Source: CAYILC01 sp964364145 (lineage in GTDB: Bacteria > Patescibacteriota > Microgenomatia > UBA1400 > UBA12028). Taken from it: a stretch of DNA of 6,109 nucleotides. The position numbers and the translations under genes are program-made. The stretch lies in the NCBI GenBank assembly GCA_964364145.1, contig CAYILC010000053.1:1-6109 (forward strand). The letters run 5' to 3'. Below are positions 1 to 6,109 of this stretch, one piece after another (positions within the stretch are counted from its first letter, which is position 1; every line of letters begins with the position of its first letter). The notes below the pieces were generated by a model, which was not told the origin of the DNA, ran no database searches, and worked only from the letters and a program-made list of their open reading frames with translations.

Positions 1-1
1 C

Positions 2-580
2 ATCGTCATCCTGATGTTAATTCCGGAGGCGGTAAATTTGAGCCGCGACTGGATTGGCGCAAAGATTCCGTTTGAGAAGTATATGGGAGATATTAACGCG
101 AACCTGCAAAAGGGATGGAAGGGGGGACAACTTATTGACGGGATTGGGCCAAAGATGCCTGGAGCTAAAGATATGTTGCCTGTTCTAGGTCAATCATTGG
201 GTGGGGCGGGTGCGGGAGCTGTTCTTGGAGGTGCTGGCGGAGCGATTGGTGGTGGTGCGCTTGCAGTAAATAAAGCACGAGAAGCAGGTGGTGGTAATCT
301 CAGTCAAATTTTAGCGGGAGCTGGAGGTGTTATAGTAGGAGGTGGGTTAGGTGCTGGAGGCGGCGCAGTAGTTGGAGCAGGAACACCTGTGTTGAAGAAA
401 ATTTACGAAACTGTTTCACCACATGTCGAAAAAACTGTCAAGTTTGTGCAAAAAGCAGACAGTGTTGCAGAAACAGCGCGTGACTTCAAGCGTCGCTCAT
501 ATGCGCAACGTAGTGTTGAACAACAACAGACTCCAGTTCCAGGTGCCACTCCAGGTACGGGTGACCAAGAACAAGCCTAA
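2..580 (+). CDS. C-terminal part of a membrane protein with two glycine zippers (partial at left edge)
   Basis: The reading frame is open from the first bases. The codons before the first internal ATG (position 14) encode a hydrophobic run (IVIL, then MLIP), and no Shine-Dalgarno sequence precedes that ATG, so this is most likely the 3' end of a longer gene. Counting from that ATG, a short polar stretch (residues 8-55) follows what looks like the end of a membrane helix. Two glycine/alanine-rich hydrophobic segments come next. The first has glycines every fourth residue at 64, 68, 72, 76 and 80; the second at 105, 109, 113, 117 and 121. This GxxxG spacing is known to pack membrane helices tightly or form hairpins. 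A charged linker (about 86-95) separates them. The tail (about 128-188) is polar and ends in a Gln/Pro/Gly-rich stretch, probably disordered. The family is not recognised. Polytopic conjugation/type IV secretion proteins (VirB6/TrbL-like) can have such tails, but this is only a guess. The gene converges on the minus-strand operon. Confidence 0.8.
   Translation: MVILMLIPEAVNLSRDWIGAKIPFEKYMGDINANLQKGWKGGQLIDGIGPKMPGAKDMLPVLGQSLGGAGAGAVLGGAGGAIGGGALAVNKAREAGGGNLSQILAGAGGVIVGGGLGAGGGAVVGAGTPVLKKIYETVSPHVEKTVKFVQKADSVAETARDFKRRSYAQRSVEQQQTPVPGATPGTGDQEQA
203..376 (+). other. Paired glycine-zipper segments in the left-hand membrane protein
   Basis: Two consecutive (GxxxG)n arrays, each with five glycines in perfect four-residue register, are encoded at about 203-253 and 326-376. 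The residues between the glycines are mainly Ala, Val, Leu, Ile and more Gly. About 24 residues separate the arrays, including a Lys/Arg/Glu-containing turn. Each array alone is about 17 residues, and the hydrophobic segments around them are 25-30 residues, long enough to cross or insert into a membrane. Interpretation as a helical hairpin is inferred from the pattern. Confidence 0.65.
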
Positions 581-630
581 TACTTCTTTATTCTATGATC
601 TAACATTGTGGAGATTTCTTTTTAGACGGT

Positions 631-3531
631 TTAATGAGAAGAGGCCTTTTTTTCCGCAGTTACAGCTGCACCACCACTTGTTAAGCTGCTAAAATTACTG
701 AAAAGACGTTTATAATCTTCAGCAGAGATCTTGTATCCCATAATCTCAAGGAGATTAAAATACTGTTCTTTGCTAAAGCTATCCAACCCATAAATACCCG
801 GATCCTCGCGTAAAAGAAATTCTCCAATCGACCTTCCCAATCCATGAAGTTTATCATGCATCGCTTGACCAATCTTAGCTGATAAAAATGGAAGGTATCC
901 TGCAAAATCACCCTTCAAAAAGTCTTCCCTGATCTCCTTAGAAAGGAATATTCCTAATGGAACAATATCTTTTTTCTCAAGACGAGCCATCGTATCACCG
1001 GGCATACAGATAAGAGACAAGGTATATTCAATAAGAAGTCTTCTCATTAGTAATGATGGTTTGTTTTTTCCATATTCATCAGCACGAACACCGGGAGCAA
1101 GACGCACAATAATTTCCTTATATGTTTGTCCCGTAGGTCTCCCCGCCGCATCCATAACTTGATGTATAACAACCACTGATTGGGTAGGATTATATTTTTT
1201 TCCTTCCCTACCAGGACCACTTTGACCTGAGTTTTTCGCATTCACCCATTCCCCCAATCTTCCAGGGCTTACTAGAATTGAGTTGTGAACGCGTGAGAAA
1301 AATGGCTTGTTGTCTTTTTCATAAATAATTATTCCATTATTTCCTGCGACAGTTACAAGCGCGAACTCTTCACTTGGTGGCGTGGCAGTAGGATCAATGG
1401 GGTCATCAATATCCGTTCTCAGTTCTCCGCCTTGTTGTTTGGTAAACTTCACCTCTTCTGCTTCCCAGTTTTCTCGTACAGCAGCCGGACTCATGTCCCG
1501 TTGAACCCAATATTCCCAACTATCCCGAAGCATGCCATGAAGATCTTTCATAACTTTCTGATTAATAGTTACACGTCCCTCAGCAAAATTTATTTCGGCA
1601 AGTTGAAAGATCTGTCCGGCCTGTAAACCACCCTCTCCTCTAATGTACTCTCCAAATCCTTGGTAAATGTGATCAGACCAACGCTGTGTCATTGAGGATG
1701 GTGCTTTTGTGAGTTTTACATCATTCCACGAGTCTCCGGTGATAATAGCTTGTTCTAGCGTTTTTCCATCATCTGTTGCGGCAAACTTTAAGAAAGATCG
1801 AATATAGGTAAGTATACGTCCACAAATAAAGAGGTTTGTTTTACTCTCAGATTGTTCCTCTGAATTTGTTTTCTGTGCATATAAGAAAGCTTGATATAGT
1901 CGCGCAATAATATTCTTTCCAACAGGGCGAAGACCTATGGCATCTTGAAAATCAGATTCTCCAGTCAATACGGCAAGTTGGTATGCAAGAATTGTGGCAA
2001 TATCTGCAGATAGCGTATATCTGTGTTCTTGACCAAGCGCTGCAGCGGCCCTTTTTTCCTGCTCATACAACTCCATACTCTCCCTCGTTCCAAGATTTGA
2101 AAGGATGTTATAAATCGCAAGGTTTCCTCGTTCAATCGCTTTGGTAGCAAGATATCGAAGACGAGCTATAGCATTAGCCTTAACATCTGCACGGCTTCCG
2201 GCATCTGATTCTGGAAATAATGCGGCATCTTGTGTCCTATCTGCTGGGGGACTTGGCATTGCCTCAACCATGACTTCCAAAGGAACACGCGTATGTCCCC
2301 GTGCAATAGTCCCATCAGCGGCATATACGCGTAGATTTCTTTCCTTTGGATCTGGCACATGAACTGCTTTTTTTGTTTTCTTTGGTCTCTTCCACCCTGG
2401 TATGGTAGTATCAGCATCCCATTCTCTTCCTTTTAAAAGAATTTCCTTAAATGTCGTAAAGAAAAGTTCTCCTAATGAGAGTTGTTCAAGGGTGACCCCA
2501 TCTTTTGAAAGTAGTTTCGGAAAACCAGCCCACACTTCAATTCTCTCTCTATCTAGCATGTTAGAACCACGAATTTTTTCATAATATAAATCTCTCATCT
2601 TCTCTGGAGAAAACTGGGATTGCTTCATCTCTTTGAAAAAATCAAAAATCTCTCCAATTACAAATACGTCTGTACGAAGCGCTCCTTCTCCTTTTCTTCC
2701 GAGAACTTTTTCTACGCCCCTCTTGTTCATATTTGGGTCAAGATTGTCTGCAGCCGTTTCAATAAGGTCCAGTGCAACTAATTGAGTGGGAAATCTTTCA
2801 GAAGCATAAGTAACACTTGTGGGAGATGGAGAAACCATGTTTGGCCAGTCGTTACTAAGAACACCTTCAAGAAGTTTCGTTAAGGCAAAGGATCTTTTAT
2901 ATTCCAACGTGTCAGGATCATATTGATCGATTCGCGTCTCTGGAAAGCCTTTTGTAAGTAAAAACTCTTCAAAAGGATTTTTCGCTTTGCGTAATCTTTC
3001 TGCCGAGGTTAATACCTCTGGAGGTTGAATAACAACGGGTCTCGCTGGAATGGGAACACGAATAATAGCATCAAGACGTCGAAGAAGGTCATTAGTCTTA
3101 GCTAAAGTCGCAACTTCCATACGAGGATGTCGTATCTTTACTTGATCTAATACAGCTTGGATTGCAGCCATTTCTGGAGCTACACGACTAGGTGGATCTG
3201 CTTCCCATCCTCTTAGCTGCTCCTCGGCAATCATAATATCGGTGCGCGCAATAAGTTGATTAATGGCATCAAGTGTCTTTGCATCTGAAAGTGCGCGAGG
3301 ATCACTTCTACTCCACCGATCAAGTTTGTTTCGAAAATCCTTCATCGTTTGTATGTTTCGAGCAGAAAGATTTTCCTCCCACCCATCAACCAGAGCATAT
3401 GGGTGATCATCTAAAACTTCCGCTTTAGCATCTAAAAATGGAGATAAAATCATGCCACCGCTAGCATCCATTGGTGGCGCCAAATCAGGACCTGTGTGTT
3501 CTTGACCAATACCTATGAATCGCATTGCCAT
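631..3531 (-). CDS. Large soluble protein of unknown function (966 aa), second gene of operon
   Basis: I do not recognise the family. The protein is complete, with a weakly hydrophobic N-terminus (MAMRFIGIGQ) that is not a signal peptide, no membrane helix, and only two cysteines (570, 842). The visible layout is: a helical N-terminal part (about 50-155); a Pro-rich linker (158-173); a mixed helical region (175-375); a basic, Pro-rich low-complexity linker (about 376-440, with KRPKKTKK); a long alpha-helical region (about 445-695); an acidic Pro/Thr linker (about 704-720, DIDDPIDPTATPP); a beta-rich segment (about 722-812); a helical C-terminal part (825-945); and a short Ser/Gly/Ala/Lys tail. 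The ATG at 3531 lies six bases after the TGA of the preceding gene and has only a weak AAG-type ribosome site, so translation probably depends on coupling to that gene. A second ATG two codons later (3525) is an alternative start with no better site. Its size and tight coupling suggest a partner of the upstream product; the cytoplasmic location is inferred. Confidence 0.9.
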   Translation of the reverse strand: MAMRFIGIGQEHTGPDLAPPMDASGGMILSPFLDAKAEVLDDHPYALVDGWEENLSARNIQTMKDFRNKLDRWSRSDPRALSDAKTLDAINQLIARTDIMIAEEQLRGWEADPPSRVAPEMAAIQAVLDQVKIRHPRMEVATLAKTNDLLRRLDAIIRVPIPARPVVIQPPEVLTSAERLRKAKNPFEEFLLTKGFPETRIDQYDPDTLEYKRSFALTKLLEGVLSNDWPNMVSPSPTSVTYASERFPTQLVALDLIETAADNLDPNMNKRGVEKVLGRKGEGALRTDVFVIGEIFDFFKEMKQSQFSPEKMRDLYYEKIRGSNMLDRERIEVWAGFPKLLSKDGVTLEQLSLGELFFTTFKEILLKGREWDADTTIPGWKRPKKTKKAVHVPDPKERNLRVYAADGTIARGHTRVPLEVMVEAMPSPPADRTQDAALFPESDAGSRADVKANAIARLRYLATKAIERGNLAIYNILSNLGTRESMELYEQEKRAAAALGQEHRYTLSADIATILAYQLAVLTGESDFQDAIGLRPVGKNIIARLYQAFLYAQKTNSEEQSESKTNLFICGRILTYIRSFLKFAATDDGKTLEQAIITGDSWNDVKLTKAPSSMTQRWSDHIYQGFGEYIRGEGGLQAGQIFQLAEINFAEGRVTINQKVMKDLHGMLRDSWEYWVQRDMSPAAVRENWEAEEVKFTKQQGGELRTDIDDPIDPTATPPSEEFALVTVAGNNGIIIYEKDNKPFFSRVHNSILVSPGRLGEWVNAKNSGQSGPGREGKKYNPTQSVVVIHQVMDAAGRPTGQTYKEIIVRLAPGVRADEYGKNKPSLLMRRLLIEYTLSLICMPGDTMARLEKKDIVPLGIFLSKEIREDFLKGDFAGYLPFLSAKIGQAMHDKLHGLGRSIGEFLLREDPGIYGLDSFSKEQYFNLLEIMGYKISAEDYKRLFSNFSSLTSGGAAVTAEKKASSH
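1096..1368 (-). other. Beta-rich segment in the C-terminal part of the 966-aa protein
   Basis: Residues about 722-812 contain alternating beta-type stretches (FALVTVAG, NGIIIYEKD, FFSRVHNSILVSP, SVVVIHQVMD, YKEIIVRLAPG) separated by Gly/Asn/Lys turns. This contrasts with the mainly helical remainder. An acidic Pro/Thr linker precedes it, so it may be a separate folded domain. No family assignment is possible by eye. Confidence 0.45.
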
Positions 3532-3537
3532 ATCTTA

Positions 3538-5907
3538 TCACTTAGCAGTACTTTTGTCTCTGGTATCCCCAGGTGATGGAGCTGAATTTGGTGCAACTTC
3601 AGCGTTTCCTGAAGGAGTATTGGTAGATGTCGCGACTGCTTCTGGCTCTTTCTCTCCATTTTTCTTTGCTCCACCATCATTTGACTCAGTTTTTGCTCCA
3701 CCCTTCGGTTTCTCATCTCCCCATTTTGACTTCTCAGCCAATTCCGGCAAACACAAAATATAGTCCATAGCATCTTTGGTAACAACGTAGCTTTCTTTCC
3801 CTTTTCCTTCTTTCATTAACTCAACTTCATGGTCTATATGAGATACACTAATCTTATTAAGTTTCCAAAGAATTCTTGCGGTAAACTCTGTGTGTTCTCT
3901 CTTAACCGTTTCAAGAAGAACGGCGCGGAAATGATCGTTTGTTAATAATTTTGTTGGACTTTCTATCGATGCAAATTCTTGGTAGGTTGCATCAGGAATA
4001 AGTCCATGAAGCCCTCCCAACAAAAGGTCTTTTGAGGTTTCTGCTGGAGCCTCATATTTGTGAATATGATCTGCAACTTCATCAGCATCAACAATGCTAT
4101 CAAGCCTTCGTCCTTCTTTCATTAACGCATCCTTTGATTTGTATCCAAGCGAATCAAGCATGGCTGAATGACCTTCACCAACAAGCAACATGCTAATAAA
4201 AGCGCCAACATCTAAATTTTCCCGAAGAAGCGCTGCAATCCATACCCCTGCTGCAAGAGCCTTTTCCGAACCCAAGATATCTTTAAGGTCATTAAAATGT
4301 TTCTCGAACCACGCCTTTGCATTCTCAGCTAATTCTTTTGCATCGCCTGTTTTTTCTCGAATTTTTTGAACCGCTTCACGCACATCTCGAGCGATATTGT
4401 CTGGACGTTTTTGAGAGATAATTGCCTCAAATACAGCATCAAGATGATCGCCGTCCTCAACACCAAGATTTTTTAGGTCTGGATGATGCATAAACTCATC
4501 CAACAGTATGTTCTGTTGTTGCTCATCCTGAATTCCCCGAGATTTCATTACGCCACGTAATGCCTCGCGAGCATTCATGAAGCGAACTTGTTCCCCATCT
4601 TTCTTTTTTTCATTTTCACCAAAAATGCTATTAATAGCGTCAGCGACGCTTTGAATGAGCTCAACCTTTACTAGTTGATTTAGTTTAAGAATGTTCGGCG
4701 TTTCTTGAGCATTTCCTTTTTCTTTACTTAGTGAAGTTTTTCGAATTAGTTGAAGAAGTAGTGGGATGTTTGTATCGCGACTTCGTTCCAACATTCCCAC
4801 AATATCTGTTTGGTCAAACCCAATCGCTGTCAGCATCACCTCGGCTTTTTGACGACGGACCTTCAGTAACTGTTCTTCTAAATCAGCCTTTTCCTCAGCT
4901 GTCGCCGTTTTAAGTTTTTCGCGAAGATCTTGTTCCTGCTTCTTGTAGTGATTGAGGGTATCGAGGAGACGCCCCGCATCATCTTCCGTAATCTCTTTGC
5001 TTTCTCGTGCTTTCTTATACTGTTCTCGTAGGGCTTCCCGATCAGCTTGGTCCTCTGCATCTTTCAGTTCAGCTTCGGCCTTTTTTACAAGTTCATCTTC
5101 TGGTGTCATTCCATCTTTAGATTGAGGTTTGGGTTCTTGTTGTTGTTCATCTAGTTTTTGCGCGACTTTTTCATCCGAATTTTCCGCAGTAGCTTTCGCT
5201 GCTTCGGCAACTCCCACCGCGTCAGCAAGTTTTTCCTGCGCATTTCTCACATTTTGCTCAGCCGGCTGTTGGCTAAACTGAAGATATGCTTTACTAATGT
5301 CCTCAGCCGTTTTATTTTCTCTGGGCTGAAAACCGTAGTTGTCCCTAACATATAAGGTATTCTCGTTTTGAACAACAAATCTGCTATACGCCTCGGAGGT
5401 ATGAAACTCACGATATTCCTCTATCCCTTCACTTGTAATTTCTCCATCGGGACCCTTCACTTGCTTGATGAATCCATGATCGACTGCTTCTTGATGTTGA
5501 GCAGGAGTTAATTTGCTGATATCAATATACGTATATATTTTTCCTTTGTTCTCCGGAAATTCTTTGCGTGGTTTTCTCAAAACTATATTATGCAATGTAA
5601 CGCCCTCTTTAAGATCGCCCACCTCTGCCTTGCCTGTCTCAAGAATATCATCAGGAATTTCATCGTTTTCCCATTGCTGCTTACGGAGTTGCTCGGGAGT
5701 TTTTTGTTTGTTGTCTTTTTCGCCACCCTTCATATCGGGAGTGCTTATTACTGTTGAAGATTCAAAGGATACTGCCCCAGTATCATTAGTGGTGCTTGCT
5801 TGTACCCCTGATACTCCCGCCTCACTACCGCCTGCGGGTTCAGCTTGTGGTTGTGGTGGAGTAGCTACAGCAACTGGTACTCCTCCACCCTCAAAATCTC
5901 CACCCAT
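3538..5907 (-). CDS. Large coiled-coil protein of unknown function (789 aa), first gene of operon
   Basis: The family is not recognised. Residues are numbered from the first possible ATG at 5913 (791 aa). Residues 1-80 are Gly/Pro/Ser/Thr/Ala-rich and look disordered. Residues 100-200 form a compact mixed region with aromatic residues (IYTYIDIS, FVVQNENTLYVRDNYGF). Residues about 216-362 are rich in Glu, Lys, Gln and Ala, with long helices and coiled-coil character, interrupted by a Gln/Pro/Lys linker near 256-270. Residues 363-725 are helical and globular, with one hydrophobic patch at 553-578 broken by RENLD, so not a clear membrane span. The last 60 or so residues are Lys/Gly/Asn/Ser/Pro-rich and look disordered. 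There is one cysteine (721), no signal peptide and no catalytic motif that I can name. The start at 5907 is chosen because GAGGAG (5919-5914) sits six bases upstream of it, whereas it directly abuts the ATG at 5913. The architecture suggests a scaffold or assembly protein; this is inference. Confidence 0.88.
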   Translation of the reverse strand: MGGDFEGGGVPVAVATPPQPQAEPAGGSEAGVSGVQASTTNDTGAVSFESSTVISTPDMKGGEKDNKQKTPEQLRKQQWENDEIPDDILETGKAEVGDLKEGVTLHNIVLRKPRKEFPENKGKIYTYIDISKLTPAQHQEAVDHGFIKQVKGPDGEITSEGIEEYREFHTSEAYSRFVVQNENTLYVRDNYGFQPRENKTAEDISKAYLQFSQQPAEQNVRNAQEKLADAVGVAEAAKATAENSDEKVAQKLDEQQQEPKPQSKDGMTPEDELVKKAEAELKDAEDQADREALREQYKKARESKEITEDDAGRLLDTLNHYKKQEQDLREKLKTATAEEKADLEEQLLKVRRQKAEVMLTAIGFDQTDIVGMLERSRDTNIPLLLQLIRKTSLSKEKGNAQETPNILKLNQLVKVELIQSVADAINSIFGENEKKKDGEQVRFMNAREALRGVMKSRGIQDEQQQNILLDEFMHHPDLKNLGVEDGDHLDAVFEAIISQKRPDNIARDVREAVQKIREKTGDAKELAENAKAWFEKHFNDLKDILGSEKALAAGVWIAALLRENLDVGAFISMLLVGEGHSAMLDSLGYKSKDALMKEGRRLDSIVDADEVADHIHKYEAPAETSKDLLLGGLHGLIPDATYQEFASIESPTKLLTNDHFRAVLLETVKREHTEFTARILWKLNKISVSHIDHEVELMKEGKGKESYVVTKDAMDYILCLPELAEKSKWGDEKPKGGAKTESNDGGAKKNGEKEPEAVATSTNTPSGNAEVAPNSAPSPGDTRDKSTAK
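4828..5268 (-). other. Coiled-coil-prone segment within the 789-aa protein
   Basis: Residues about 216-362 (numbered from the ATG at 5913) are dominated by Glu, Lys, Gln, Asp, Arg, Ala and Leu, with almost no aromatic or proline residues outside one linker (about 256-270). Runs such as KKQEQDLREKLKTATAEEKA and ADLEEQLLKVRRQKAEV show hydrophobic residues at three- and four-residue spacing typical of coiled coils. The call was made by eye, not by a prediction program. Confidence 0.6.
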
Positions 5908-5913
5908 ATTCAT

Positions 5914-5919
5914 CTCCTC
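5914..5919 (-). promoter_or_regulatory. Shine-Dalgarno sequence deciding the start of the first operon gene
   Basis: The minus strand reads GAGGAG here. It directly abuts the ATG at 5913, which is too close for normal initiation, but lies six bases before the ATG at 5907. The second ATG is therefore the more likely start, and the protein loses only Met-Asn. Confidence 0.7.
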
Positions 5920-5936
5920 ATCTTTTTCCTCTACCC

Positions 5937-5965
5937 ATCATACCAATCAAAAATACGCGTTGCTA
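5937..5965 (-). promoter_or_regulatory. Probable sigma70-type promoter of the two-gene operon
   Basis: On the minus strand a -10 box TATGAT (5942-5937, five of six consensus bases) is preceded by TGG, giving an extended -10. A weak -35, TAGCAA (5965-5960, three of six), lies 17 bases upstream. Transcription would start near 5930, leaving a leader of about 20-25 bases with the GAGGAG ribosome site. The -35 hexamer occupies the same bases as the -35 of the opposing promoter. Confidence 0.5.
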
Positions 5966-5988
5966 CCCCACATTCTGTGTGCTATATT
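5960..5988 (+). promoter_or_regulatory. Probable extended -10 promoter driving the cobalamin riboswitch transcript
   Basis: TTGCTA (5960-5965, four of six matches to TTGACA), a 17-base spacer and TATATT (5983-5988, five of six matches to TATAAT) with TGC immediately before it (extended -10). Predicted initiation is near 5994-5996, right at the 5' edge of the aptamer. The spacer holds a small inverted repeat, CACA-TTC-TGTG (5969-5979), which could be an operator but is short. Confidence 0.6.
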
Positions 5989-5989
5989 T

Positions 5990-6080
5990 TTGACACTCGG
6001 AACCGTGTGTAAATCACGGGCTGTGCCGCAACTGTAAAGGTCGTATCGCCTGCCGCAAAACCTAAGCCAGAGACGAGACA
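5990..6080 (+). ncRNA. Cobalamin (vitamin B12) riboswitch aptamer
   Basis: The conserved B12 box GCCGCAACTGTAA is present at 6025-6037. Before it, a P4-like hairpin CCGTG (6003-6007)/CACGG (6015-6019) closes the loop TGTAAAT, resembling the family's GTGAAAATC-type loop and preceded by the conserved GGAA (5999-6002). After it, P5 forms from AGGT (6038-6041) and ACCT (6060-6063) around an 18-base L5 containing GCCTGCCGC. The conserved AGCCAGAGAC (6065-6074) follows, matching the family's AGCCAGGAGACC with one G missing. The closing stem appears short (CTC 5996-5998 with GAG 6075-6077), so exact ends are uncertain. Known members bind adenosyl- or other cobalamins and usually lower expression of B12 transport, synthesis or B12-independent isoenzyme genes. 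The expression platform and regulated gene lie at or past the right edge, so the mode of control cannot be read here. Confidence 0.9.
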
Positions 6081-6109
6081 AATGAGGTCCCATGGCCGTC
6101 GCAGCCGAA

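Noticed and set aside
14..16. ATG at position 14 as the true start of the left gene
   Set aside because: No ribosome site is visible in the few bases before it, and the upstream in-frame codons continue a hydrophobic helix, so the gene probably begins outside the window.
531..560. Small direct repeat of CCAGGT-like units near the end of the left gene
   Set aside because: It simply reflects codons for a Pro/Gly/Thr-rich tail; only two imperfect units are present.
597..624. Possible intrinsic terminator for the left gene (GATCT, loop, AGATT, then T-rich run)
   Set aside because: The stem is only five pairs, one of them G-U and most A-U, and the T run is interrupted by C, so it is too weak to annotate.
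571..652. Long-range stem between CTTCT near 583 and AGAAG near 638, followed by GGCC and a T run
   Set aside because: The loop is about 50 bases and the outer pairing needs a bulge. The T run lies within the 3' end of the minus-strand gene, so it is probably coincidental.
3513..3785. Minus-strand open frame of 90 codons across the junction of the two large genes
   Set aside because: It overlaps the ends of both large genes in another frame and is fully explained as a shadow of their coding sequence.
5990..5995. Perfect TTGACA hexamer that could be a -35 box
   Set aside because: No -10-like hexamer lies 16-18 bases downstream; that stretch is the conserved P4 of the riboswitch. TTGCTA with TATATT just upstream is the better promoter.
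5513..6037. Plus-strand open frame of 174 codons spanning the divergent region
   Set aside because: It lies mostly antisense to the 5' end of the 789-aa gene, continues through the promoters and the conserved B12 box, and its composition is that of a shadow frame.

Overview
The window looks bacterial: bacterial-style promoters, Shine-Dalgarno sequences, and a cobalamin riboswitch at the right edge. Stops are TAA and TGA, and the TGA is followed directly by an in-frame TAA. Base composition is moderate (judged by eye, low-to-mid 40s % GC in the long genes, somewhat higher in the glycine-rich left gene). No gene gives a firm taxonomic call. Two very large proteins of unknown family next to a glycine-zipper membrane protein resemble Candidate Phyla Radiation (Patescibacteria) gene content; this is an impression, not a demonstrated assignment.

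Layout: (1) Positions 2-580, plus strand: the C-terminal part of a membrane protein whose beginning lies left of the window. It carries two regular glycine zippers and a polar tail. (2) Positions 581-630: a 50-bp convergent gap with no convincing terminator. (3) Positions 631-3531 and 3538-5907, both minus strand: a two-gene operon of unrecognised large soluble proteins (966 aa, and 789 or 791 aa). The upstream gene ends in TGA-TAA only six bases after its TGA from the next ATG, and both genes are in the same reading frame. (4) Positions about 5914-5993: a short divergent control region. A minus-strand promoter for the operon and a plus-strand promoter appear to use the same -35 hexamer on opposite strands. 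(5) Positions about 5990-6080, plus strand: a cobalamin riboswitch with an intact B12 box. Its regulated gene lies at or beyond the right edge.

How the parts may work together: the operon pair is very likely co-transcribed and translationally coupled, so the two proteins probably act together. The upstream protein has disordered ends around a coiled coil and helical domains, a scaffold-like architecture. The downstream protein is a multi-segment globular protein with a beta-rich part near its C-terminus. Nothing links them to B12 except the shared promoter region. A link between the left-hand membrane protein and the operon, for example as parts of one envelope or secretion apparatus, is possible but unproven.
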